From CAZVPF01 sp964628195 (lineage in GTDB: Bacteria > Planctomycetota > Phycisphaerae > Sedimentisphaerales > Anaerohalosphaeraceae), in assembly GCA_964628195.1 (NCBI GenBank), contig CAZVPF010000003.1, positions 62,001 through 126,000 on the forward strand: DNA of 64,000 bases, in the 5' to 3' direction. The notes under the pieces were generated by a model. The model was not told the DNA's origin and searched no databases. It saw nothing but the letters and a program-made list of their open reading frames with translations. Numbering within the stretch: position 1 is the first letter of the stretch; each line of letters begins with the position of its first letter. The position numbers were made by a program, and so were the translations under genes. Below are positions 26,857 to 35,645 of this stretch, in pieces.

Positions 26857-28167
26857 TTAATTGGAACCTGGGTCAATAGTTGCCCTGCCGTCGACCTGGA
26901 CTTTGCCTGACGCCCAGACTTTGCCTTTGACATCGGTTTTCCAAGTTAGAATAATTTGATCTGCGCATATCAGGGTGGCGTCAAGATCGGCCTCGTTTGT
27001 GTTAATCTTCCCGGCGGATATGAATACAACTTCGCTGCCGCCCTGCCTGTTGACTTCACTCTTCCAACCAAAATCCGTCTTTCCCGCCACGTAAATGATA
27101 ACCTCACCGGCGGAAGTGTCGGCATTGATCTCGGTTTTGCTGTCCAGTGTCAGCTTGTCAAAATAATACGTCCCCGCGGAGAGATTGAGCTTGCTTTTCC
27201 AATCAACATAAACATCACCATAGGTGCCGGGATCAAGCGAAAGGGTATCCTTACTGTCTACGTCGATATCGCTTTGTTCGCTCGGGGTATCGTAGAAACT
27301 CGGCAGTGTAAGGTCATAAAACGCCGCGCTGCCCAGGTTTTCATGGACTTCACCGTAAGATGCTCTCCATCCGAGAGAAACAGTTTCTGTCGAGTATATG
27401 TCACCGTCAACTACGGCCTCGGAGTCGAGCGTAATGTTGCCCATAGCCGCTGTGTTTCCCATAACCTTCGCCTTCCAGCCGATAGTTACTCGAGTCTGCG
27501 AATAAAGCACATAAGAAACGCTCTGGCCGCCTACGAGCAAGCCGTCAAATATTTCGTCCCAGAAAGGCCCGGCTGGGTCGTTATTATCATCCCCTTCGTC
27601 ACCGTCATCACCATCTCCACCACCATCACCGTCATCTCCGCCCTGGTCTTCAATCAATTTATCATTCATTAAAAGAATTGCGGTGCTGAATGTTCGTCCC
27701 GTCTCGAGATCATCGGGCTGAATATTTACATCAACTTCGATATACCTGACATCCGACGGTTCGGCAGTCTGTGAAAGTCCTTGAGCCTTGTAACATTGCA
27801 GACTGAAAGATTGAATATTTTCCGCGAGAGGTTCGTCCGAGCTGCCGTCGTTATAATAAACTGTTCCGTCCTGAAGCTGATATGAATTTTCTCGGCCGTC
27901 AGCATCGGTAAAAGTTATCGAGCCAAGACTTGCTTCCGCATCGGTTACGGCGGTTATTTCCCGGGCCTGGCTTAGGTTGCGAGTAATATGGTCGAGCATC
28001 ACCCTTGCGTTTTGAGTCAGCGCGAAAGCGTCCTGTTTGGTCTGCCATTTAGCGTTGACAGCCGCGATCTGCGGGGCGACAGCTGCAACGAGAATGGCCA
28101 TGATCGCCAGCGTGACGACCATTTCCATCAATGTTACACCACTTATGTTCTTAACTGTTCGCTTCAT
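26857..28167 (-). CDS. pseudopilin (GspJ-like) fused to a Trp-Lys repeat domain
   Basis: A 436-residue protein. It begins with a class III signal peptide, cut in SG|VTLMEM, and a pseudopilin-like domain to about residue 170. An acidic Asp/Gly linker (about 174-198) leads to a C-terminal domain of about 230 residues with repeats ending in WK or WR (Trp at 231, 267, 323, 368 and 409) that resembles polymer-forming, bactofilin-like beta-solenoids. The start at 28167 lies two bases after the upstream stop codon, with AAGGT upstream; a TTG at 28185 is rejected. Such a fusion could carry a displayed domain at a pilus tip (inference). Confidence 0.7.
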   Translation of the reverse strand: MKRTVKNISGVTLMEMVVTLAIMAILVAAVAPQIAAVNAKWQTKQDAFALTQNARVMLDHITRNLSQAREITAVTDAEASLGSITFTDADGRENSYQLQDGTVYYNDGSSDEPLAENIQSFSLQCYKAQGLSQTAEPSDVRYIEVDVNIQPDDLETGRTFSTAILLMNDKLIEDQGGDDGDGGGDGDDGDEGDDNNDPAGPFWDEIFDGLLVGGQSVSYVLYSQTRVTIGWKAKVMGNTAAMGNITLDSEAVVDGDIYSTETVSLGWRASYGEVHENLGSAAFYDLTLPSFYDTPSEQSDIDVDSKDTLSLDPGTYGDVYVDWKSKLNLSAGTYYFDKLTLDSKTEINADTSAGEVIIYVAGKTDFGWKSEVNRQGGSEVVFISAGKINTNEADLDATLICADQIILTWKTDVKGKVWASGKVQVDGRATIDPGSN

Positions 28168-28168
28168 G

Positions 28169-28603
28169 TCAATACCTTGCCGCAATTATCGTCTTGAGCG
28201 TCACATCTATTTCATTCTCTGAAAGCGTGCCGTTGCCGTCGTCATCACAACCTGCGGTAACTGTCACCGTCCGGGCATCGTCAATGTATGCTGTTGTGTC
28301 TGTAATCGTGAACAGAACTCCGTTTCCCGCGGATTGGCAATTAACCGCCAATGCGCCATCTGCTGGGTAGTCCGTAACACACATGGCCTTTGCCTTATCC
28401 AACTGACCGGCGGCTGCGGCAAGGGCGTGGGTCATCGCTTCAATTCTTCCGGATGACTGGAACGAAACGGTGATAGAGCGAATTATCGGGATCATGGAGA
28501 TCGCAAGGATCGTCATCGCGAGCGTAAGCTCGGTCAATGTAAAACCTTTTCGGCGGCGATTGATGCCGGGACCTATTAATCGTCCTGCTGTGACTGCTCG
28601 CAT
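28169..28603 (-). CDS. GspI-like minor pseudopilin
   Basis: A 144-residue pilin-like protein with a class III signal peptide (RRRKG|FTLTELTLAMTIL) and a short C-terminal domain. The N-terminal IRSITVSFQSS and the small size suggest a GspI-type minor pseudopilin, but the call between I and J rests on locus order. The ATG at 28603 overlaps the end of the preceding gene by 28 bases; a longer start is possible. Confidence 0.65.
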   Translation of the reverse strand: MRAVTAGRLIGPGINRRRKGFTLTELTLAMTILAISMIPIIRSITVSFQSSGRIEAMTHALAAAAGQLDKAKAMCVTDYPADGALAVNCQSAGNGVLFTITDTTAYIDDARTVTVTAGCDDDGNGTLSENEIDVTLKTIIAARY

Positions 28604-29052
28604 TTTACCATTCCGGTTATCCTGTTGACGGTTATGTCGTAGCCGAGATCGCCCGACCATATTTTTATCATAACGCTGCCTCCGGCGGAGATGTTTCCGG
28701 CAGGTCCGAAACGCACGGTCTTCTTCCCGTTGACCTGGATATCTTCATCAAATTCGTATTCACTATTTTCGACGAGGTCGGAGGTATCGGCATTGAAAAT
28801 ACAGTAAGAGTTTTTCGGTCCATCCAGTACAAACTCAAAGCCTTCGGTGTTTGTTGCGGCGTCGGATATGGCCATCTGTCTTGCAAGCTCAAGCTGAGAA
28901 GCAATGTGATATGCTACGGATTTGACGTTCTGCCTGTCAACTGAAGCAAGGTTGAAACGAGGTATCGCCACGGCTGCGAGGACAGCCATTATGAGCATCA
29001 TCAACATCAGCTCGGTGAGCGAAAACCCTTTTGTATTATTACAGTTTGTCAT
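28576..29052 (-). CDS. GspH-like minor pseudopilin
   Basis: A 158-residue protein with a class III signal peptide (NTKG|FSLTELMLMMLIMAVL) and a GspH/FimT-like body, including LELARQMAISDAA early in the chain and a beta-rich C-terminus. The ATG at 29052 has GGAGA about 13 bases upstream; an ATG at 29091 has no ribosome site. It would be part of the pseudopilus tip complex with the I, J and K-type proteins. Confidence 0.7.
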   Translation of the reverse strand: MTNCNNTKGFSLTELMLMMLIMAVLAAVAIPRFNLASVDRQNVKSVAYHIASQLELARQMAISDAATNTEGFEFVLDGPKNSYCIFNADTSDLVENSEYEFDEDIQVNGKKTVRFGPAGNISAGGSVMIKIWSGDLGYDITVNRITGMVKCEQSQQDD

Positions 29053-29124
29053 AAAGTATTGCGATCTCCGGCCGATCGGATTATATGCCATTATAACGGC
29101 ATATCGGCAGGTTTGACGGGCAAC

Positions 29125-29451
29125 TTAATGACTGCAAATAACACGGTTATCGGCTGTTATGGAATAAGTTCCGCCGAAAGGACAAACAGGCGGGCCGTCC
29201 GGAAAATACGATGTCCTGTCGGCACGTGTACCGATGACGTCTGTAAGGCTTTTCGGATAGGCACCGTTATCAGCGTTGTACATCTCGATCGCTGAATTTA
29301 TCATATCAATATTTGTATCGCATGCGTTCTGCTTTGCATTGCTTGCGCTTATACTGACCTGCGGGATAGCTACAACAGAAAGCGCAACAAGGACAATAAT
29401 GACCACGATAAGCTCGACAATCGTGATACCTTTTGACAATGTTTTAGACAT
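29125..29451 (-). CDS. GspG-like pilin (108 aa)
   Basis: A small type II pilin with KG|ITIVELIVVIIVLVALSV at the N-terminus and a C-terminal domain with YPKSLTDVIGTRA and FPDGPPVCPFGGTYSI, typical of short planctomycete pilins. The ATG at 29451 has AGGA at 5 bases spacing. It could be a major pseudopilin. Confidence 0.8.
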   Translation of the reverse strand: MSKTLSKGITIVELIVVIIVLVALSVVAIPQVSISASNAKQNACDTNIDMINSAIEMYNADNGAYPKSLTDVIGTRADRTSYFPDGPPVCPFGGTYSITADNRVICSH

Positions 29452-29668
29452 ATCAGTCCTCACACTAAAGACTCTTAAAACATTTATAACAAACCACCGG
29501 ACAATATTTGTCGGGCAGGTAATTTGTTCCTAATTTATCTATCGGCTATATACAATGCCGACTTTCTCATTTTCAATACTGATACCCCGTATTTTTAAGG
29601 ATATTTTTTAGAAATTTAAGCCGGTTTATTATACATAAAACAATTCTTATCGGCCTTGTCTATGTCCA

Positions 29669-29708
29669 ATAAAAAAGACAGCGACAATTATCAAAATGCC
29701 GCTGCCTT
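29669..29708 (-). terminator. strong rho-independent terminator after the pilin gene
   Basis: On the minus strand a 12-bp stem (29697-29708 with 29675-29686, two G-T pairs) encloses a 10-base loop and is followed by six T. It follows the pilin gene at 29743-30066 and would stop or reduce transcription into the downstream pilin genes, separating major pilin output from the rest of the operon. Confidence 0.85.
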
Positions 29709-29742
29709 TAGGATCCTGTAAGTCTTACGTTTTGTCGCAGGC

Positions 29743-30066
29743 TTAATCGCCGGAGTATTCAACTCTGTGCGTTGTTGAGTTGTATGTGAAGCTGTAGCCT
29801 GACTGCTGGGCGGTGGGAACTCCTTCGGGGAAATAATCGCCCAGATCGTTGTCGGTTATACCTGAGGGGTACTCGCCGTTTTCAACATAATACTGCTCCA
29901 CAGCTGAGTTGAGCAGGCTAAGGTTTGTCTCATCGGCACGGACCTTCGCGTTCTCGGCACTTTGAGAGATACGGGGAATCGCGATGGCAGACAAAGCCGC
30001 AAGGATGAGCACAACTATCAGCAGCTCAATAAGCGTCACGCCTTTATTCCTTCTTGCTTTACTCAT
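29743..30066 (-). CDS. type IV-like pilin / major pseudopilin (107 aa)
   Basis: A short pilin with KG|VTLIELLIVVLILAALS and a compact C-terminal domain including YVENGEYPSGITDNDLGDYF. GAGGATTAAGA precedes the ATG. Its own strong terminator suggests it is expressed at higher level than the neighbours, as expected for the major subunit (inference). Confidence 0.83.
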   Translation of the reverse strand: MSKARRNKGVTLIELLIVVLILAALSAIAIPRISQSAENAKVRADETNLSLLNSAVEQYYVENGEYPSGITDNDLGDYFPEGVPTAQQSGYSFTYNSTTHRVEYSGD

Positions 30067-30197
30067 TCTTAATCCTCACTAATTGTAATAAAAAACCGGT
30101 TTAGTTTTATTTCCTACTTCACGTAAAATATCGTCCTGATTTAAGCATCACTTTCGGTAAATACCTGTTCTTAATGCGATACTATACATTTTTTTAT

Positions 30198-31403
30198 TTA
30201 TTTAAAATGGCTCATGTAATCAAACATCGGCAGGTAGACGCCCAGCAGTATCGAGCCGACCATAAGACCCATAATAAGGGACATAACAGGCTCGATTTTC
30301 AATATAAGGGTCTTTACCTGTCTTTCGATCTTTGTGTCTATGAAGTCAGTGGCTTTTTCGAGCATTTCCGCCAATGTTCCGGATTCTTCACCTGCAGAGG
30401 CGAGCTGAATTATTATCGGAGGGAAAATATCCTCCGCGGACATAGGTTCGCTCAGGCCGCTGCCCGAGAGTATTTTTTCGTTAAGTCTTTCGGATATCTC
30501 TTTCATTTTAATGTTCGGACAACATTTGCCTGCAAGTGTCACAGCCTCGACTATTCCGACCCCTGCTGCAAGCATCATCGAGAGGGTCCTGGTGTACTGG
30601 CTTACGAGAGTCATCCTGTTAAGCTCACCGAAAACAGGAAGCATAAGCATTAGACTGTCCATCCGCTGCCTTACCGGTTTCAGCATTAACAGGAACCTTC
30701 CGCCAGCAAGGGTCAGTATTAAACCTGCAAGAATAACCGGCCAATACCCGCGGGTAAGCTCGCTGATTGTTATGAGCACAACAGTCGGGCCTGGCAGCGG
30801 GACATTAAGCTGCCTGTAAAGCTTTTGAAAAACCGGTATGACGAATATCACAAGTGCGGTGACTATGAGCATGGACATAAGCCCCACAACAACGGGGTAG
30901 GCAAATGCGCCGCGGATTTTTTTTTGTGTATTGTACCTGGCTTCAAGATAACGAGCAGCCATTGAAAGCGTCTCGCTTAGCCTGCCGCCCGCCTCGCCGG
31001 CTTCGACCATACTTATGAAAAATTCTGAAAATACATTTGAATATTTTTCAAAGGCCTCTGCCATGCTTTCACCGGCTTCGATTTTTTGTGTCACGTCCTC
31101 GATTATGGCATTGAGCTTTGCATTTTCGCAGTTTTGCCTTAGTGCATCGAGTGTTTTTACGAGGGGCATGCCGGCTTTGTACATCCCGGCAAGCTCATAG
31201 CAGAAAGCGATAACTTCCGACCTGGTTATTCCCTGCTCTGCGCCGCGAAGAGTGGGCATCCTGGTCCTTTTCTTCGCCGAGATTAACGTATATCCCATCC
31301 GCTGCAGCTCCTCCTGCAGTGCGGCCTGCGAGGAAGCGTCGGTAAATACGCCAGAAAATTCCCCGCCGGTGCGGTCCTTTGCCGTGTATTCATATGTCGG
31401 CAT
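30198..31403 (-). CDS. gspF: GspF/PilC inner-membrane platform protein
   Basis: A 401-residue platform protein with two GspF domains (about 67-190 and 270-393) and three membrane segments (near 170-190, 218-240, 370-392). It anchors the assembly ATPase to the membrane. The N-terminal PTYEYTAKDRTGG and the repeated EAGEAGGRLSETL / SAGEESGTLAEML signatures are characteristic. GGAGG for this gene lies at the end of the upstream GspE gene, 5 bases away. Confidence 0.9.
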   Translation of the reverse strand: MPTYEYTAKDRTGGEFSGVFTDASSQAALQEELQRMGYTLISAKKRTRMPTLRGAEQGITRSEVIAFCYELAGMYKAGMPLVKTLDALRQNCENAKLNAIIEDVTQKIEAGESMAEAFEKYSNVFSEFFISMVEAGEAGGRLSETLSMAARYLEARYNTQKKIRGAFAYPVVVGLMSMLIVTALVIFVIPVFQKLYRQLNVPLPGPTVVLITISELTRGYWPVILAGLILTLAGGRFLLMLKPVRQRMDSLMLMLPVFGELNRMTLVSQYTRTLSMMLAAGVGIVEAVTLAGKCCPNIKMKEISERLNEKILSGSGLSEPMSAEDIFPPIIIQLASAGEESGTLAEMLEKATDFIDTKIERQVKTLILKIEPVMSLIMGLMVGSILLGVYLPMFDYMSHFK

Positions 31404-31408
31404 ATTAT

Positions 31409-33109
31409 TTATTCCTCCCTCGTATCGATTACACGCAGCAGTTCGGCAAGCGAGGTCCGGTGATCGTGCATCAGCTTCAATGCCTGCATTTTCAATGTCT
31501 TCATGCCCTGTTCGATGGCGAGCTGCTTGATCTGCTGATCTGAAGATCCAGTCATTATAAGGTTTCGCACCTCAGGGGTTACAGAAAGTATTTCGTAGAG
31601 CCCCTGCCTTGTGTTGTAACCCGTGCCGCGGCATGAATCGCATCCGACGGCCTCGTAGAGTTGGGTGTCAGGCGGTATTGTTTCAGTCAGGTTCAGCCTG
31701 TCAAGTCGCTGCGGGTCCGGGGTGTGCCTTGTTTTGCAGTGCGGGCAAAGTGTCCTTGCGAGTCTCTGGGCAACAGTGCCCAAAAGTGCAGAAGCTACCT
31801 GGAAAGGCGGCACGCCGAGGCTTATGAGCCTGGATATGGCCCCTGCTGCGTCGTTTGTATGCAATGTGCTCAGGACAAGATGACCGGTAAGGGCTGCGCT
31901 TATGGCTATTTCGGCGGTCTGTTCGTCGCGTATTTCACCAACGAGAATTATGTCGGGGTCCTGTCTCAGGATGCTCTTCAGGCCGGCGGCAAAGGTTCTT
32001 CCGACCTCGGGCTTGACCTGTATCTGAGTAATGCCTTTAAGGTGATACTCGACCGGGTCCTCGACAGTGACTATGTTCTTGCAGACAGTGTTGAGTTTTT
32101 GAATTATTGAATAGAGCGTCGTTGTTTTACCGCTGCCGGTCGGGCCTGTCATCAGCAGCATTCCGTAAGGATTGCTTATCATATTGGAGAAACGTCGGTA
32201 GTCCTCCGGGTCGGTTACCAGCTTTTCCATCGGCTGCAAGCCGCTTTCGGCATCAAGTATCCTTATAACGACTTTTTCGCCCCCTACCGCGGGTAATGTC
32301 GATACACGCAGGTCAAATTCTCTGTCGCTGTAATGAAGAGCGATATGGCCGTCCTGCGGCAGACGCTTTTCGGATATATCCATTTCGGCGAGTATTTTAA
32401 TGTGCGATATGACCTCACGCTGGGCCGATGCGGGTATTTCAAGGGCCTCGATAAGCATTCCGTCGCAGCGATACCTGACACGCATATCCGGCTGCTGGGG
32501 TTCGATGTGAATATCGCTAGCCTTTGCATCAATAGCACCTGTAATGATGGAATCGACCAGGCGGACTATCGGGGCCTGTGAGCTGTCGCCGGAAATTGTC
32601 TTGACCTTTTTGGCGTCGCCTGTGCCCTTTTCGCCCTGCTTGAGACGCATCGAAACAATGTCCTGCTTGGTGGCCTGTTCGACGGTGAAGTGAAAGGCAA
32701 TTGCCTGCCTGACGGCCTGCTCGGTCGCGGCAAGGGGTATTATGTGATAGCCAGTTCTTGCAGCCAGCGAATCCCTTACGGGCAGGTCCAGGGGAGAGCT
32801 CATTGCAACGTATAACCTGTCGCGCTCAATTCGCACAGGTATGAGATTTTTCTTCCTGGCGGTTTCGAAAGGCACGAGGCGTGCAGCCATCGGGTCGACA
32901 TCGTCGGCGGAAAGGTTAATGAACTCGATATTATTGGTCCTTGCGACAAGCCTGGTAAGCTGGTCAGAGGTTACGAGCGAAGAATTCTTTAACAGTGTAA
33001 GGATATTCTTGCCGGTAGTCTTGTGCTGGGTCACCAGCGTTTCAACCTGCTCCTTGTCGAGTATTTCCTCTTCGAGAAGCACCGAGACAATGCCGTCATT
33101 TTCATTCAT
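31409..33109 (-). CDS. gspE: GspE/PilB assembly ATPase
   Basis: A 566-residue hexameric ATPase that powers pseudopilus assembly. An N-terminal MshEN-type domain (about 1-150) precedes the catalytic core with Walker A GPTGSGKTTT (near 322), Asp box RQDPDIILVGEIRD and a C-terminal zinc tetracysteine (CPHC...CDSC). AGGAAA lies 4 bases before the ATG. It is the first gene of the minus-strand locus and one of three GspE-type ATPases in the window. Confidence 0.93.
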   Translation of the reverse strand: MNENDGIVSVLLEEEILDKEQVETLVTQHKTTGKNILTLLKNSSLVTSDQLTRLVARTNNIEFINLSADDVDPMAARLVPFETARKKNLIPVRIERDRLYVAMSSPLDLPVRDSLAARTGYHIIPLAATEQAVRQAIAFHFTVEQATKQDIVSMRLKQGEKGTGDAKKVKTISGDSSQAPIVRLVDSIITGAIDAKASDIHIEPQQPDMRVRYRCDGMLIEALEIPASAQREVISHIKILAEMDISEKRLPQDGHIALHYSDREFDLRVSTLPAVGGEKVVIRILDAESGLQPMEKLVTDPEDYRRFSNMISNPYGMLLMTGPTGSGKTTTLYSIIQKLNTVCKNIVTVEDPVEYHLKGITQIQVKPEVGRTFAAGLKSILRQDPDIILVGEIRDEQTAEIAISAALTGHLVLSTLHTNDAAGAISRLISLGVPPFQVASALLGTVAQRLARTLCPHCKTRHTPDPQRLDRLNLTETIPPDTQLYEAVGCDSCRGTGYNTRQGLYEILSVTPEVRNLIMTGSSDQQIKQLAIEQGMKTLKMQALKLMHDHRTSLAELLRVIDTREE

Positions 33110-33385
33110 ATTATTTCCTGAGCCTGCTTGATCTTTTATTTAATCGCGTAGACCTCTATAAGCGCAATAGGTCCGGCTTTGCTGTTATTCGGCTTAATAC
33201 ATCCCTGATTTTAGTTGAATTAAGCTACAGGGCGTTGAGCATTGAAATTATAAGACTTTCAGCAGCAGTTGCTGTGAATATAGGACCATTGATTTGAAAA
33301 TTGATGGCGTGGGAAAGAATTCTAAGGGCATGAATAATAACGCTTTAAGAAATTAGAAAGACAATTTGTCAACAGATGACAATAC
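33110..33385. other. leader region of the minus-strand pseudopilus locus
   Basis: A gap of 276 bases. On the minus strand it has a perfect -35 TTGACA (33372-33367) with only a weak -10 near 33346, and two hairpins in the leader: CCCTG/CAGGG near 33205-33235 and GACCTAT with a bulged ATAGAGGTC at 33151-33173. No riboswitch family was matched. Confidence 0.4.
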
Positions 33386-33459
33386 TACGCCCGCCAGGAT
33401 TCGAACCTGGGACCTTCGGTTTAGGAAACCGATGCTCTATCCTGCTGAGCTACGAGCGC
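33386..33459 (-). tRNA. tRNA-Arg (CCT anticodon)
   Basis: A complete cloverleaf is visible on the minus strand: acceptor GCGCTCG pairing with CGGGCGT (with G-T pairs), D arm GCTC/GAGC, anticodon stem TCGGT/ACCGA with loop TTCCTAA, and T arm CCAGG-TTCGAAT-CCTGG. The anticodon CCT reads AGG. The CCA end is not encoded. Confidence 0.95.
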
Positions 33460-33479
33460 TTAAGGTAAAGCAAAAAGGT

Positions 33480-33508
33480 ATTTTAGCCGGTTAATCGGTG
33501 CTATGCAA
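33480..33508 (-). promoter_or_regulatory. sigma-70 promoter of the tRNA-Arg gene
   Basis: On the minus strand TTGCAT (33508-33503) and TAAAAT (33485-33480) are 17 bp apart, about 20 bases upstream of the tRNA. Confidence 0.65.
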
Positions 33509-33542
33509 GTATTTTTAGCCTGTTTTTCACAGCTAACAGCCG

Positions 33543-34388
33543 CTACCAGTGTACCGTGCCGGATTCAAACCTGAAAACCGTACCAGCAGCAGTGGGACGG
33601 TAAGAGCCCGGCAAGGACTTTTTGAACATGGAAATCGCATTTTCCCCGGTGCAGTGGCATGGTGCAACAATGGCAGGTTCAAGCGATCTTATGTAATCGA
33701 GTGTCCGGGCAAGACGGTCGTCATCTGCATTTAAAAGATGAAGCCCTCCGATTATCGCAATAATCTTCTCTTGCGGGCAGAGCTTTTTAATATACTCAGT
33801 GGTATTAACTATGCCGCTGTGGCAGCAGCCGGTCAGAATGACTATTCCTGCTTTTGTGCGGGCATATATCGACATGTCGTCGATTAGCGGATCGTGTTTG
33901 ACACATTTTTCATCAAGGTAGAAGTCACCGCCTGTATCTTCAAAGTTGTTTGTTCGAGGCACCGGCCCGGTAATAAAGACCCCGTTTTCGATTTGCACTG
34001 GTGCGGTTACAAAAGCTGCCTGGGCAGACTGAATCGCGTCGAGCACGTCGGAATTGGTGCCGAGGTACTTACTGCCGCCCTGCTTGAGAGGTCGGAACTT
34101 TTTCTCAATGGCCTTTGGATGCAGAAAAAGCCTCGCACGCGGCGCGAGATGCAGCACATCAGCCAGGCCGCCCGTATGGTCGTAATGCCCGTGACTTATT
34201 ATTGCGGATTCTAACTGAGAAAGATCGACAGCAAGTTTAGCCGCATTATGCACAACAGCGGAAGTCTGGCCGGTATCAAAAATGAAGCTGCTGCTCTCGG
34301 TGCGGCAGTAACAGGAGAACCCGTGTTCCGTCTTCAATGCGGATTTTTCCGCGTTGTTGTCGACAAGAATAGTTATCTCGAAGCTCAT
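33543..34388 (-). CDS. MBL-fold metallo-hydrolase
   Basis: A 281-residue metallo-beta-lactamase-fold protein of the COG1237 type, with the metal-binding motif SHGHYDHTGGL near residue 63 and CCHSGIVNT and CHCTGE further on. Family members are annotated as 7,8-dihydropterin-6-methyl-4-aminobenzene 5'-phosphate synthase-like, a tentative name. It overlaps the Mrp ATPase gene by four bases (ATGA), so the two are coupled. Confidence 0.82.
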   Translation of the reverse strand: MSFEITILVDNNAEKSALKTEHGFSCYCRTESSSFIFDTGQTSAVVHNAAKLAVDLSQLESAIISHGHYDHTGGLADVLHLAPRARLFLHPKAIEKKFRPLKQGGSKYLGTNSDVLDAIQSAQAAFVTAPVQIENGVFITGPVPRTNNFEDTGGDFYLDEKCVKHDPLIDDMSIYARTKAGIVILTGCCHSGIVNTTEYIKKLCPQEKIIAIIGGLHLLNADDDRLARTLDYIRSLEPAIVAPCHCTGENAISMFKKSLPGSYRPTAAGTVFRFESGTVHW

Positions 34389-35194
34389 TCGGCAATTTTG
34401 CCCGAAAGTGAATGGTCCAGTGAATCTATCATTTTTATGAATATTTTTGCCGTCTGGCTGTCGCTGAACTGCTCGACATAAGGCCTGCCGGTCTCGCAGG
34501 ACTGTGCTATCGCAGGTTCAAGCGGTATGGCGCCGAGGAAATCGACGCCGCATTCCATTGCCAGCGTCTGGCCCCTGCCGGTGCCGAATATGTCGGTCAT
34601 TTCTCCGCATTTGGGGCAGATAAACCCGCTCATGTTTTCTACTACGCCGAGAATTGGCACTTCCAGCCGCTGGCAGAACGATACGCTTTTGCGTACATCG
34701 TCAAGGCTGAGCTGCTGGGCCGTGGTGACCACGACCGCGCCGTCAGGGTTGCCAATCAACTGAACTATAGAAAGCAGCTCGTCGCCGGTACCCGGAGGGC
34801 AGTCTATTATAAGGTTGTCAAGCTCACCCCACTGAACATCTCCAAGGAACTGTTTTATTAACGAATGCTTTATCGGGCCCCGGCAAATTACCGCCTGGTC
34901 GAGGTGTTCGAGCATGAATCCCACGGACATTGCATCGAGATTCTCGCGTACCCTTACCGGCATCATCTCATCTCCGACCTTGATTATCTTTTGCTGACGC
35001 ATATTGAGTATGCCGGGAACGCTCGGCCCGTGCAGGTCAATATCCAAAAGGCCGGTTTTCGAGCCGCCAATAGCAAGCCCCGCCGCAAGGTTAACTGCGA
35101 CAGTGCTCTTGCCCACGCCCCCCTTGCCGGAAAGCACAAGTATTTTGCGTTTGACCCTCGCCAGGTTCGGTATGTTTTCTTGATCATTTTTCAT
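34385..35194 (-). CDS. Mrp/NBP35-family iron-sulfur carrier ATPase
   Basis: A 269-residue P-loop ATPase with the deviant Walker A motif GKGGVGKSTVAVNLA near residue 18 and a C-terminal CPKC pair (FICPKCGEMTDIFG), as in ApbC/Mrp proteins that carry iron-sulfur clusters. It leads a two-gene operon with the metallo-hydrolase. The upstream gap is the 451-base region before cheW, which is divergent. Confidence 0.88.
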   Translation of the reverse strand: MKNDQENIPNLARVKRKILVLSGKGGVGKSTVAVNLAAGLAIGGSKTGLLDIDLHGPSVPGILNMRQQKIIKVGDEMMPVRVRENLDAMSVGFMLEHLDQAVICRGPIKHSLIKQFLGDVQWGELDNLIIDCPPGTGDELLSIVQLIGNPDGAVVVTTAQQLSLDDVRKSVSFCQRLEVPILGVVENMSGFICPKCGEMTDIFGTGRGQTLAMECGVDFLGAIPLEPAIAQSCETGRPYVEQFSDSQTAKIFIKMIDSLDHSLSGKIAE

Positions 35195-35645
35195 AACCGG
35201 AACATTATGAGCATATGCCCAAAAGTTTAAAGCGAAAAAATGTAAAAGTATGAAAATTTTTCAATTTTGGGTGTTTCCGAGTCAAAAACAGGTTTTCGTT
35301 ATCGGAATTTTCTTAATTCGTAGTAATTATTTGACGAAAACATATTCGCTTAATGCGTTCTTTGAATTAATAAAACGCCCTGGCGAGGACAAAAAGCCGA
35401 TTTTATCCACCCGAATCTCAGGTTCCCTCAACAGCCTGTGGTTTTTGAATAATTATTCGACTCGGCGGTAATGTCTTAAAGTCGAAAGCTTATAGTTTCG
35501 ATGATTTCAGGGTCAACAGCGTAGAGTCCGCTGTTGTGCAGTTTTTGATTTTACAGGCAGTCTTGCCGCTAACTCGTCGGCCTGTAGAAGAAATACTGGT
35601 GTTAGTTATTTAGTCAACATTAGTGAACTTTTTGGAGATCGAATT
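35195..35645. other. intergenic region with structured leader before cheW
   Basis: Three inverted repeats lie in the 451 bases: TCGAAA/TTTCGA (35482-35501), CAACAGCG/CGCTGTTG (35514-35536, followed by TTTTT) and TACAGGC/GCCTGTA (35552-35586). All stems are perfect. No conserved RNA family was recognised and no convincing -10/-35 pair was found. Confidence 0.5.

Noticed and set aside
27601..27660. Short tandem-like Asp/Gly repeat as a CRISPR or minisatellite
   Set aside because: It encodes the acidic linker of the pseudopilin and lacks regular repeat-spacer structure.
33110..33240. Cyclic-di-GMP riboswitch before the gspE gene
   Set aside because: A GCAAAGCC stretch is present, but the other conserved parts of the GEMM-I core are missing.
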